DNA of 64,000 nucleotides from contig CM060734.1 in the NCBI GenBank assembly GCA_030704615.1, forward strand, positions 10,974,001 through 11,038,000. The letters run 5' to 3'. The notes under the pieces were generated by a model that worked only from the letters and a program-made list of their open reading frames with translations, ran no database searches and was not told where the DNA came from. Every line of letters begins with the position of its first letter. Positions within the stretch are counted from its first letter, which is position 1. A program made the position numbers and the translations under genes. Below, in pieces: positions 21,975-32,763 of this stretch. This DNA is from Takakia lepidozioides. Its lineage: Eukaryota > Streptophyta > Takakiopsida > Takakiales > Takakiaceae.

Positions 21975-23249
21975 ATGCTATCTAGTTACGGCAAGCAGCA
22001 CCATATCCTCAACGACCCTCAAGAGGGATTTCGTGCCACTCGCAGTACCACCAGACAAATCCAGTATGTATTATCAGCCCTTGAGGATGCTAAACTTACT
22101 AAACAGGATATCTACCTTCTGTATATTGACTTTAAGAACGCATTCAGCTCCTTAGACCATGCCAGACTACTGGCGATTTTGAATGACCTTGGCTATCCTC
22201 TAGATGCCATCCAACTTATCGGCAATATCTATACTGATAGTGCCACTGAATACTCTGGTTCTTACTACGGCTCTACCCCTCCTATCCCTATTCTACGTGG
22301 CACTATCCAGGGTGATATCCTAAGCCCATACCTCTTCATTATTTTTCTAGAATCACTCTTACGTTGGTTTGCCTGTGGCAACCTAGGATACCGCTACAAA
22401 ACCTCACCCAACGAAATAACAACCGCCGCCTATGCTGACAACTTAGCCATCCTTACTCACAAACCCCAACACCTTAACCGCCAAGTTGACAAACTATCCC
22501 GCTTTAACCAATGGTCCGGCATGGAACTCAGTCTACACAAATGCGCCGTCACAGCAGCCACCCACCACAGCAAATTCACTAGAGCTATGATCGATTCTCA
22601 CTGTAGATTACACATCCATTACCAGAATAGCCCCTTCCCTTTCTTAGGTCCTGACGAACCTTACACATACTTAGGCATCCAGCTCGTTCCCTCACTCAAA
22701 TGGCACGTCCAAAAGGCCGCTACACTTACCAAACTAACTAACAAAAGCCTAGCACTCCTTCAATCTCCTATCCCCATTAGACTTAAATTAGCAATCACCC
22801 AATCGGTGCTCAAACCACAAGTCCAATACGCTTTCCACGCTGCTCCATTCTCCCTCCCTGACATCCGCATGCTTGACAAGCATATTATCCAACTTACCAA
22901 GTGGATTTGTGGACTCCCTACTAGTACCCCGAATGCCCTTACCCAACTTCCCACGGATTGTTATGGTATGAGTTCTAGCCCCCTCATCACCTCTTACGTC
23001 CGCACCCTTGGTACTCAATTACTAGAAGCCCTCAACGACCCTGGGCGGCTAGGGCTCATCTACCGGGGTATCGTCAAACACCTCGCCTCAAAATTCAATG
23101 GTCTCCACTCCCTTCCTATTCTCCACCCACAGTCATGTCGTCACTCCCCAACCGCACGTTCTTTGCTCATCTTGCGGCAAATGCGTATTAGCCTACAAAC
23201 GGACCTGCCAGGTTATCCTAACACGATGTCTCCATTAGAAGCCCCCTAG
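21975..23249 (+). pseudogene. LINE-B reverse transcriptase catalytic region and thumb
   Basis: It contains HHILNDPQEGFRATRSTTRQ (motif 3), LLYIDFKNAFSSLDH (motif A, catalytic Asp), GTIQGDILSPYLFIIFLESL (motif B) and AAYADNLAILTH (motif C). YTYLGIQL follows. Motif C is normally YADD; here the second Asp is Asn. The frame then runs open through the thumb (QSPIPIRLKLAITQSVLKP; KWICGLPTSTPNALTQLP) to the truncation at PLE. It is in frame with the preceding ORF except for the TAG. Confidence 0.9.
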
Positions 23250-23267
23250 ATCTCAAGCCCTTTCCTC

Positions 23268-23347
23268 TAACAACCAACATGTAGCCCAGTGGTAAGGGCA
23301 TATACCCTCTTACAAGTGGTTGTGGGTTCCCACCCTGTTGGTTGTTA
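23268..23347 (+). other. tRNA-like hairpin, possible SINE head or tRNA pseudogene
   Basis: A perfect 12-bp inverted repeat (TAACAACCAACA at 23268-23279, TGTTGGTTGTTA at 23336-23347) encloses a segment with a good A-box (TAGCCCAGTGG) and a degenerate B-box (GGTTCCCACCC) 43 bp apart. That resembles an RNA polymerase III promoter inside a tRNA fold. The arms cannot be folded into a normal cloverleaf and no clear anticodon arm is seen, so this is not called a tRNA gene. It lies 18 bp after the LINE-B break. Confidence 0.4.
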
Positions 23348-23460
23348 CAGAGGTTAGCTATTTCATGAGCATGAGCGGCATGAGCGGCATGAGCGGAGTA
23401 GTAAGACAATCGGTTTTCATGAGCAGAAGTACAAATTTCGAAAATAAAAAACAATAAAAA
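23348..23460 (+). repeat. Clustered ATGAGC words, shared with 63165-63250
   Basis: The segment GCTATTTCATGAGCATGAGC continues with repeated GGCATGAGC units and ends TTTTCATGAGCAGAA. The same pattern occurs in reverse complement at 63165-63250 (GCTGCTCATG ... GGCTCATGAAATAGC). Both lie next to MULE-related coding sequence, on the 3' side of copy A and the 5' side of the SWIM ORF. Function is unknown; it may be a transposon-internal repeat. Confidence 0.5.
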
Positions 23461-25775
23461 ACAATAATTTAATGCAATGTGTCAGGAAAAACAAATATAT
23501 TATTCGGCCCCTTGAAGGGAAAATTGTAGTTTTGACAGTTGTGCTCATGATATTTCGTCTTCCGCTCATGCCAATTCCCAGCGACATGTGCAAATATGGC
23601 GCCGAATTTCGCGGGTCTCTCTGGCGAAAAATGGTGCCGAATTCTGCGACTATAGGTCCCCTCATGACAGGTAATTCGGCGCCATTTTTCCAGTGCATGT
23701 TCGGACTTAGCCAGTTTTCGGCGCAAAATAGGGAAATTCGGCGCCATTTTTCCAGACACTGTACCAGTGCATGTTGGGACTTAGCCAGTTTTCGGCCCAA
23801 AAAGAGAAATTCGGCGCCATTTTTCCAGACACGGTACCAGTGCATGTTGGGACTTAGCCAGTTTTCGGCCATGTTTGTCGTGGGCATGTCGGTGTCGGAG
23901 TCGAGACACATTTCCTGCACAAGCACATGTTGAGGTTACAAGCAAGTTACAAATATGGCCAAGAATAATATTCAACGGGACGCGAATTCGTGCAACTCAC
24001 CTCCCGCATATAGTCGCCGAACTGGAGGAAACGATAATGCCACCATGCTAGCCAACTGACCATTGCTCCCTCGTCTGATTTCCTTACAGCACCTGACGAT
24101 GTCCACCAAGCCCGTATACATGCAAACTGTGTCTCTGCATCATCCAAGGTGGGAGCGCGCTTCCACGCACATGGAACGGTGCTCCTCTATGAAATCTGGC
24201 GCCACGAGCCTGGTTGTGTACTGCAAAAGGCTCTGCAAAAAATGGAACCCACAAGATCTCTCTTGCCTTCCATGGGAACATTGGGTCTTTGCCCGTACAC
24301 CCTTCGGATGGCAGCCCAATTGCTTGTGCGTTGTCCGCCATGAAACCACGGAAATTGGGAGGGGCAATCCCGCCTTGGCCATCTGTTCGTTTATTCCCTA
24401 CCAAAGAAGCATCTCCGATTGTGTGTCCTCTCCTTCATCTCACAAATAGCAATTGTCATTAGCATCCTGCAGTGGGTGTCGTAGACATGTGCACCCATTG
24501 TCACCCACTGGTGATTTGTAATTCGCTGATATGGTCGAACATGACCCAACCTGTTTGACAAGTCCCCACTCGTCATCCTGTCGACCAGTTCGACGCCGCT
24601 GCCAGGTCCACACGTGGACATTTTGAATACGAAACAACGATCTGCCTCAGTCCCTTGTCCTGGAAACCTACTTCCATGAATGTAGTCATATCCACATCGT
24701 CGCTTCACCTCCAGAATGGAGTGCATGATCCGAGCCACACCCAATTTTCTGTTTGCATGAGACAATGTGGTTTCGGACATTCGGTGAACATATGGGGGAC
24801 ACCGACTCTAGCAATGCCTCTATTTCTTCTCATCGAGAGGAACTCTATCGGAGCCGTCTTCCGACATAATTCTGGCCAATGCCATCTTATGGGCGGCTTG
24901 GAGCTGTATCTGTTTGGGTTTGGCACCCGGTCTCAACTTAACCTCCTCCTGAACGAGCTGCTCTGCTTCGTGGGCAACCTCCGCGAGTTCCCCTCGCCAA
25001 TTTGTGACAATGGGAACCAACGTATTATGCAAGCTCGGGTGAGGTCAGGGAAAACGGTGCAACACATAGAACTGCTTGGCATTACAAACAGACATGCAGT
25101 GTGGTGGTTCTTTGCAATGTGCACACTTAAATGTGGAGTTCGGAACCTTCTCCTGAGCTCGAAATGGGTTGATGAGCTGTGCCTGTCCAATCGGTCTCGT
25201 TCCTGTGACCTCTGGATTTAAAGTGGAAGCAAGTTGGGGAGAAACACCGCAAACGCGCCGCACAAACAACGTAGCGCACCCGCACACCATCGAGCATCTC
25301 ATGCTGGTGGTTTTGGTAACGCACCAAGGATGACCGTCATGTTTCTATCCATATCTGTCAACATTCCGGACGCCCTCGAGTAGTCCGCCGAGGAGGGAAC
25401 TCAAAGAAGATACGTCGTCGTCGTCGGCGGGAAGGCATGTAACCCGATTTAATTGCGAACTTGCTGTAGTCCAGCCGGCCAGCTCCGACCGGTGTCCCTC
25501 CAGGTGAAGCCTCGCAGAATTTCAAGAATAGATCGAACTGTGGTGCTCGTGCTGGGAATATGACTCCCTCCTCCACTGACATCCATTGAGGACTTGCCTG
25601 ATCTCCAGGACGACCTCGGAACTTCCATGACCTCGTCTGAGTCGGACAGGTTGTGAACAACCCGGTTCTCGCTCGTCTTCATGGATGGGTTCGGCTCTGG
25701 ATTTACTTCGTTGCGGACTTCTCTCTTTGAGGTAGCCACTCTCTGATTCGCGGATTGTTTCGTGGAAGGCGCCAT
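23417..25775 (-). pseudogene. MULE-like transposase, copy A
   Basis: A frameshifted relative of copy B (50156-52080). From the ATG at 25775 it reads APSTKQSANQRVATSKREV and an acidic LSDSDEVMEV segment. A zinc-finger region follows (FKCAHCKEPPHCMSVCNAKQ), then RIMSEDGSDRVPL. The catalytic part follows (CGYDYIHGSRFPGQG; FKMSTCGPGSGVELVDR; ITNHQWVTMGAHVYD). An 86-bp intron (23915-24000, GTGAGT...TGTGCAG) follows YMRE, and the next exon begins EMCLDSDTDMPTTNMAE, as in copies B and C. After NMAENW the coding sense is replaced by tandem repeats. At least four frame changes make it a pseudogene. Confidence 0.75.
23575..23872. repeat. Three ~74-bp tandem repeats with GGCGCC palindromes
   Basis: The phrase CCAGTGCATGTT recurs at 23691, 23764 and 23838, each unit containing GACTTAGCCAGTTTTCGG. 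Between them lie near-palindromes whose arms read GGAAATTCGG and CCATTTTTCC around a GC centre, at 23732 and 23804, with a shorter one at 23668. The arms differ in a few bases from those of the large array at 52.8 kb (GGAAATGCGG / CCGCATTTCC), so they may be relatives. Two further GGCGCC/GGTGCC words occur at 23598 and 23628. Confidence 0.6.
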
Positions 25776-25804
25776 GATAGAAGGTGCATTTTGGCGGGCA
25801 AATG

Positions 25805-26304
25805 NNNNNNNNNNNNNNNNNNNNNNNNNNNNNNNNNNNNNNNNNNNNNNNNNNNNNNNNNNNNNNNNNNNNNNNNNNNNNNNNNNNNNNNNNNNNNNNN
25901 NNNNNNNNNNNNNNNNNNNNNNNNNNNNNNNNNNNNNNNNNNNNNNNNNNNNNNNNNNNNNNNNNNNNNNNNNNNNNNNNNNNNNNNNNNNNNNNNNNNN
26001 NNNNNNNNNNNNNNNNNNNNNNNNNNNNNNNNNNNNNNNNNNNNNNNNNNNNNNNNNNNNNNNNNNNNNNNNNNNNNNNNNNNNNNNNNNNNNNNNNNNN
26101 NNNNNNNNNNNNNNNNNNNNNNNNNNNNNNNNNNNNNNNNNNNNNNNNNNNNNNNNNNNNNNNNNNNNNNNNNNNNNNNNNNNNNNNNNNNNNNNNNNNN
26201 NNNNNNNNNNNNNNNNNNNNNNNNNNNNNNNNNNNNNNNNNNNNNNNNNNNNNNNNNNNNNNNNNNNNNNNNNNNNNNNNNNNNNNNNNNNNNNNNNNNN
26301 NNNN
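25805..26304. other. Assembly gap of 500 N
   Basis: Exactly 500 unknown bases. The sequences on either side belong to different things: the MULE copy A start on the left and PPR repeats on the right. ORFs drawn across the gap are not real. Confidence 0.99.
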
Positions 26305-26820
26305 AACACTCCCTTTGCATCCTAGATGCACCCACATTTTGCAAACATGTCCACAAGGGTGTTGTTCAAAATGACATCTGGTACAATTCCAGCTTTGAAG
26401 ATGTCGCCATGGACCTCTTTCCCCTTTTCTAGAGCTGCCAGGGCAATGTTTAGAATGACATTGGTACTTTCCAGCTTTGACGATATCCCCATGCACCTCT
26501 TTGCCCTTCTCTAGGGCTGCCAGGCTTGCACGACGCCACATCTTGTTCAGCCATAGTGTTGAACACTCCATTTGCATCCTAGATGCACCCACATTTTGCA
26601 AACATGTCCACCAGGGTGTTGTTCAAATGAAATCTGGTACGATTCCAGCTCTGAAGATGTCGCCATGGACCTCTTTCCTCTTTTCCAGGGCTGCCAGGGC
26701 AGTGTTCAGAATGACGTTTGGTACAATTCCAGCTTTGATGATATCCCCATGCACCTCTTTGCCCATGACCAGCTCTGCTACTTGCTGCTATGAGCTACAT
26801 TGTTCATGTTTGAACTCAGT
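26305..26820 (-). pseudogene. PPR protein fragment with internal duplications
   Basis: On the minus strand successive frames encode pentatricopeptide units of the plant PLS type: GKEVHGDIIKAGIVPNVILN, TALAALEKRKEVHGDI, LVDMFAKCGCI then TAG then DA, and VFNTMAEQDVAS. A second near-copy repeats them. Such proteins bind organellar RNA one base per repeat. The unit order is scrambled (ALEKGKEVHGD follows directly on NTAL), frames shift several times, and the same TAG sits after KCGCI in both copies. It is a pseudogene or a mosaic of duplicated pieces, cut by the assembly gap at its 3' side. Confidence 0.7.
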
Positions 26821-27551
26821 TAAGTCAGCCGCCAAAAGATCAAGTGTTGAAGATGTGGCCTACATAAAAGTACATAAGATAAAAAAACAAAAATCGTGAA
26901 AAAAAAACCAAAACATGGATTCACTTGCACTATATCATGTGGCACGTCTATTGTTGGCATACTGTCATTTCAAATAGGAAAAAGAAAGATGTTATGGAGG
27001 ATATATGCCGTCATGTGTCGTCGGTGACGTAATCCAAACTTGACCATAATCACAAAAGTACATGTTTTTGAAAATTTGACCTTGGGCCACCCTTCATCTA
27101 TAATAAAAGGTTGTATTTAATGAAGACAGTTCATGGGGTGTTTTGGTTTCATATTATAAAGGACTTTATGAAAATGGCCGTTATTGGTAGGTTGATAAGG
27201 TACATTAATTTAGTTTAATCATTAAAAAAACTCTCACACTAGATTCTTTATCATAATAGCAAGGGAGGGCCAAGTCCCTTAATCCAATTATGTTACAAAA
27301 TCTAACAGATAATGAGTCCATAACAAGTTTTTTTTATGGACTGTAACAAAAGCTTATGGACTTTTCATAAAGTCCATCACTTCTACAAATAACAGTTTTT
27401 GGTGGCAAGTCTGAGAAGGTAGATACTATATGTAGATAGGTACAATGTTGTGAGTCCCTTTTAAGAAATTTCATAGAAATATAAGATTGTAGATAAAAAC
27501 CAACAAACTATGTACAGGAAAAATGACGCATTTACGTCAAAAAAATGATAC
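26821..27551. other. AT-rich intergenic DNA, nothing recognised
   Basis: About 730 bp with A/T runs and no open frame of note. A short sequence around AGTCCATAA...TTATGGACT at 27313-27365 forms imperfect inverted repeats. No promoter, RNA gene or known element was identified. Confidence 0.5.
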
Positions 27552-28159
27552 TGTAGGCTGCAATCACCCTGCTTGGTGTGCATATGTGTTTTGTGGTTTT
27601 GGACAGCGATGTAGTTGTGTAGCGATATATATACGCACGACAGCTGTCAAGTTATTTTACCACTAGTAGGAAATAGCTAGCTTTTATATATTGACATTTG
27701 GGATTGACCCAAGTATCAATCCAAAGACCAATACATGTTTGGGCACTTGGTGTTGTTATCTTCACGACAGATTGCAGTGGGCTCATCTTTCTCGAGTTGA
27801 GCCTCACCGCGTCTAGCTATGGCGCCAGAGTGTGGATTCCCCATGGCGTGGGGTGCACTTGGCTCGACTTAATATATTAGTGATGTTTTCATGTGCAAGT
27901 GTGTGAATTTGAGAGAGCTTGTATGCTTGTATCATTCTCTTTCCTTATCTATTGTGATGGACTAGTGGCTACACTAGTGGTGGCTAATGGCAGCCTAGTG
28001 GTGGACTAGTGGCTGCACTAGTGGTGAGTAGTGGTCGTCTAGTGGCGGCCTAGTGGTGCGCACTAGTGGTGGACTAGTGATAGACTAATGTTTGGTGTGC
28101 ACATGCGTTGTATGGTTTTGGACAACGATATAGTTGTGTAGCGATATGTATACGCATGA
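27552..28159 (+). mobile_element. Miniature LTR-type element related to gypsy-B
   Basis: Two direct repeats of 91 bp (27552-27642, TGTAGGCTGC...CGCACGACA) and about 71 bp (28089-28159) flank ~450 bp without coding capacity. They share a block ending in GTAGTTGTGTAGCGAT. The same block is found, inverted in the window, in the putative gypsy-B LTR at 8596-8680. In the first repeat 26 consecutive bases are identical to it, and the same CGCACGACA end is present. The structure fits a TRIM or other non-autonomous LTR element mobilised by a gypsy-B relative. No PBS was recognised. The second repeat is degraded at its end. Confidence 0.5.
27955..28088 (+). repeat. CTAGTGGTGG minisatellite
   Basis: Variants of CTAGTGGTGGA and CTAGTGGCTGCA are repeated about ten times inside the miniature element, just before its second terminal repeat. 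The pattern is irregular. Confidence 0.7.
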
Positions 28160-28590
28160 GAAAATAAACCTTCGTGAATTAGTACCAATTCAAAAAGTGT
28201 GTGGGATAAGGTTAATAAATAGCAACTTTTCATTTTGTTTTCATCCAATTATTTTTCATTCATTCTTTTTAGACTGCACCTCATTTATTCCCTATAAATA
28301 TAAAAAAACGATGATCATTTTCTTCTCTTTCTTCCGTTATTGTTTGCAGACAATAGAAATGTCTCTCAGTTTTGCTCTTTTACCTTCATTTCTGTGTTTC
28401 TTCTTTGTTTCTGTTGCTTGTTTATGTTTCTCTGTCCTTTCGGTTCTTTGACAATGTTTTTTAGTTCTTTTCAGTAGTCTTTCTGTGTCCTACTCTTTGT
28501 CAATTGTCTTTCTGTGTGAGTTTTTCGATAGAATAAAACTTTCTCTTTCGTTTTCTCTTTCAGTCTGTTGTCTTTTTTTTCTTTGAAAGC
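28160..28590. other. Pyrimidine-rich intergenic stretch
   Basis: The plus strand is strongly T/C-rich from about 28310 to 28590, with many TTTCT and TTTCTTT words. No gene is seen. It lies downstream of the kinase remnant on the minus strand and may be its former 3' flank. Confidence 0.5.
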
Positions 28591-29700
28591 TGTAGACATC
28601 AGCTCTGCGTAGAAATTCACCATCATCCCGTAAATGATCACTTGTCAGGTCTTCGTCTTCGTCTTCGTTTGAATCTGAATCTTAAGACTTCTTGTCAAGA
28701 GCACACATCTTTAAATGTTCTGGAGATTTCCATTGAGCCATGTCAAACATACGTGCCCGATGTGAAACAAATTAAAACATACTCTTGCTTTTGGTCTGAA
28801 TTGAACCAAAATCAGCCACTTTCACTAACTTTTCTCCCTCTACTGAATGAGTAACTAGAATATTTCTAGGTTTAAGATCTCCGTGCACTATTTGCTGCTG
28901 ATGTAGGTACGCATGCCTATGGCAATCTCCAACGTGATGTCAAGAGCTTTCCAGAGATCGAGAGACGGAGGACAAGTCAATGGGTTAGATGTGCTAGGAA
29001 CAGCTGAATTCTTCCTGGTCTCCTTAAAAGATATAACAAAGCAAAGGCCTCCTGGAGATAAATCTCCCTCGGTAATTTTACGAAATCTTTTCTTGCATAC
29101 CTCTCTCATTTCCATTTCATCTCATACACAATGCCACATAGACCTTTACCTAGTAGGCACATGCTCAGTAAGTCTCTCGATTGCAATGGAGGTGAAATTG
29201 CATCGCCTGAGCTTCCAACATCCTTTTCACTAGTTGGAGAGACCATGACGTTCTCCATGAGCCGTTTTCCTCTAGAGGGTTCTTTTGGGCCAGAGCTTCC
29301 GACGACATCGTCGCGACTTTGAGACACCATTGATCACGTCTTTCTAGCGTCCGCGCTGTCTCAATGTGACTCAACTTATATCAGGAGCAGATGATGACAC
29401 AACGTTCAGAAGAAAATAGAGTAGAAACAATATGAGCCCACTTTCAAGAAGGTGGGAATCTGCAAACAAAAGAAGTGCATTTGCATCACGCTCTAATATC
29501 ACTTTCTACCTCCTTTTTTGCTTCACACTCACAACCTTGCTTCAACTCCGTCATGCATTCTCTGTCAATGAGGCCTCCGGAGTCCAAGATTCTATACGCT
29601 TTCCTACACCGCATGAGTAAAACATCCACACAGATTGCACAACGGCTAGAATCGTTGAAATCAAACCAAAATTCCATTCGAGTGTGTTCAATCTCATAGA
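28590..29700 (-). pseudogene. Protein kinase (TKL/RLK-like) pseudogene
   Basis: The kinase core can be read on the minus strand across several frames. The N-lobe has a glycine loop LLGKGLCGIVYEMKWK (29106-29140) and EVCKKRF with the ATP-binding Lys position. LWKALDITLEIAIGM follows. After a one-base shift, the catalytic loop reads IVHGDLKPRNILV (about 28864-28890), then VKVADFGSIQ with DFG and QWKSPEHLK in place of the APE motif. HGDLKPxN instead of HRDLKPxN is common in plant TKL-type kinases. An N-terminal region up to ~29700 is open (SSSMRLNTLEWNFGLIS). Stops follow DFGSIQTKSKSMF, and the Lys-to-loop segment is frameshifted. No function should remain. Confidence 0.75.
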
Positions 29701-30403
29701 GCTGGAAACAACTGAGGGATGCCTCGGCATGAGCCTAGTCACGTGAGCGCAACTGCGCTCACGCCATGTCACCTTGCGCCAATGCCACATCACGGGACTC
29801 ACTCCACGTCATCGCACTTGAAGGCCGCGTCACCACGCGCCAAAGAAGAAGTGGAGTGTATTCCCGCGGATTGGCACCCTTTACCGTGGAAACAAGGTGG
29901 ACGACATAATTAAAGGCAATGGTCATTCCCACCTAAAAGCAACAGATGAATAAAGGATGGATGAATGTACAAATGGATGATAAACAGATGGATGAGTGTG
30001 AAAAATGAATGTAGATGGATGAATAAGGGATGGATAAGAGTCAAATGGATGAATGTATAATGGATGATGAACAATGGAAAACATTCATGACATGAGGATG
30101 CATGAATACACTTTAGACGAATGCACAACGTATATGACATGAGTGTGGTAGGTTTGGATGAATGTACAATAGATGTTGAACAAAAGGAAACATTCATGAA
30201 TGGAGCACGCATGAATACACTGTAGATAAATGCACAATGGATATGACAAGAGTGAGGGAGGTTTGTGAGATGGATTCATACATATTGCAATTTAAATAAA
30301 AGTTGATTCTTTGATCTTTTTTTTCTAAAGGAACAACTACGATGGAGGAAGGGGATTCAACGTTTTCCAAAGAGGATGAAACAGAATATTAAAATAACAT
30401 AGT
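29701..30403. other. Intergenic with GGATGAATG minisatellite
   Basis: Between 29940 and 30270 words such as ATGGATGAATGTA and GGATGATGAACA recur irregularly, with one ~100-bp unit (ACATTCATGA...GAATACACT) present twice at 30080 and 30190. The rest shows no gene. Confidence 0.6.
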
Positions 30404-32763
30404 TCAGTCTGACTCAGAGTCAGTACAATGTATCCCCACTTCCTCTGCATCTAAGTCTAAGTATTTAAGAACTCCGGATCTACGTTGGCTACACCTACGG
30501 TTGGGCAATAAAAAATCAGGGGATAGGGACTCAGCCGTGTGAAGTGCCATTGCTTTGGCATATACATGAAGTAGAAAATTGGAAAGGGGGCTGTCGAAAA
30601 CACTCGCCACAAATGACTGTATCTCCTGAAGATCCACCGCTGCCTTTCTTGAAAGACAGCCTGAAAAAGTTATTACTGTAACTTTGATGTTATTCAAAAA
30701 TTGAGTATGGCTCCCAAAGTGGGTTTAACACTTACTCACATGAAAAGTCGTTGTCGACCTGCTTATCTTCGGGATCGTCATCATTTTGAATTTGAATCCT
30801 ATCAGTCTGTGTGCCTGAAGTGGAGCTAGACAAAAGGGGGAGGAGCACTGTCTTGTAGAGGTCAGAATCACCCTCCATGCCAAAAATGCTTCTTCCGCCT
30901 GCCTTGGATGCATGGTAAGTTGCTCCTGCACCAGACAGGAGGACATGAACAGTTTGGTGGGGGGGGGATTTAAGCAGATGGAACTGGTGAAAGAAAATCA
31001 ATTTGGAAGGGAGAGAACGAACCTGTGGACACAGAAAGATCAACCACCCATGCGGAGTGGTGGCTGCATGACTCCAGCAGTATTTGCATGAACGCTGGGG
31101 ATTTTTCCTTTGCACCTCTCCAGGGAGTGCCATCTGGTCTCTTGAGAGTCTGACTGGACTGCATGAAGTTGTACAAAATGTCATCGACATGCGGCTCATA
31201 GGGGGGGTTGACGAAACAACCTTGGTCAGAAATCTCAAAGCTGCGGACGGAGGATGGTGTCTTTGAGGTGCGAATCCTCCGCAGGCAGATCGTCTCGAAC
31301 ATCCTCGTCTGCCAAAGATTGCAGGTTAGGGTGGTAAACACAAGCTATAGTGGAAATTTGTACATTGGCTATTCAGAATGCAGGCATAAAACAATCTGTT
31401 TTGTCACGAATCTGTGATGATCGGTGTCGATCATTACAAATTCTTCTAGAGTGGAGCTGCAGAGAACATTGAAACTCATCATGAAAGCACAAGCAGAAGG
31501 GATACGGCATACCAGCTGACCAGGGAAACCCCCTTTCACAAGGTAGAGGCTGTTCACACAATTCCATATGCGCAAAACTTCAAACCCATAAGACTTCAGG
31601 TATGATGCCAATGCCCGATGACTGTCTTTGTCACATGACTGAAAAAACAGAAATGTCCCTACATCAGAGAGGAAATTATTACAGAACCCGAACACCCAAC
31701 TCCAGTAGTTATCCTCGAATTTGTTCCAGCTTGGCGTCTTGCCCTTTGGAAGAACTTTTGGCACAACCTGGCCATCTGGGATGTCGAGAATGACAATGTC
31801 AGCCGCAAATATTTTCTGCACACCGCACACGAAGGTGGGACCAGTGCTCACCTGCAACAGACATGTTTATTTTAAGAACTATGGCAAGAATGTTTTCAAA
31901 GAACCAAACTGAAATACTGTCAATGAAACTTACAGATAAAAAAGAAAGAAACTTGAATTATCACCAGATTGAGGAATGAGATTATGTTGTCCCAGGTAGG
32001 CAAAGGCACCCCAGTTTAATCCTCTCTTTCGACTCTACATCATCGCCAGCCAACCCTCATTGACAATTTTAATCTCTCCTGCCGAATCAGAACGGGAAGG
32101 GTGTGGCTTGGCATCGAACACGCACTGAACTGTGCGGGTATACCTTCCAGCAGTGATGTCCTGCCCACTCTCATTTTCCTTCTCCATCTCTTTTTCTTTC
32201 TCTTTCCCCTTGTCATTTTCCTTCTCCTTGTCCTTAGACTTGTCTTTGTCCTTTGGCTTTGCTGGTGAGATGACTATGACATCAGGAGCCTTGTCTTTTG
32301 GTTTGCGCCCCGCCTTCTTGCCCTTCTGCGGCGTTCCCTGAGCATCAGGCTCCTTGGCAGCCAATTTTTATATGTTTCTTTGGTACTGCTCGTCAGTCAG
32401 AGGCGCCAGCATCTCAGCATTATTGTTCAAATATTTCATGTGTTGTTCTTGAAAGGTCGTGTGCTCCGGTGGGCAGTCAAGGTACCAGCCACAATTTCTG
32501 AAGTGAGAAGGACTCCGATCCTTCAATATCCCTGCAGTGTACATGGTTGGATCGTTTGCAGGGTCCGACCACATGTCAAGATAGTCTAGAATACCGCTCA
32601 GATGATTTCCATCCATAAGCACATATTTCGGGTATCTGTGAAACAGGAGATAAAACCCAACCTACCAAAGCGCGAAATGAGTAAGATGCAAGTAACACAT
32701 AATGAAAAAATCAAGGAATGAAATGGCGCTGAGAACTGCTCTAAGGAGCTCTCAGGACCACGC

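Larger units (their letters stand above)
21223..23249 (+). mobile_element. LINE-B: reverse-transcriptase part of the LINE-A family
   Basis: A plus-strand non-LTR retrotransposon fragment. It runs from the pre-RT linker through the full RT and thumb to DLPGYPNTMSPLE, the point where LINE-A continues with the chromodomain linker. The endonuclease and the C-terminal half are missing. The right end is cut at 23249, followed by unrelated sequence. One TAG and a substitution in the RT catalytic box are present. Confidence 0.88.

Noticed and set aside
25449-26601. ORFs spanning the 500-N gap
   Set aside because: The unknown bases were read through as X; the flanks belong to different sequences (MULE and PPR).
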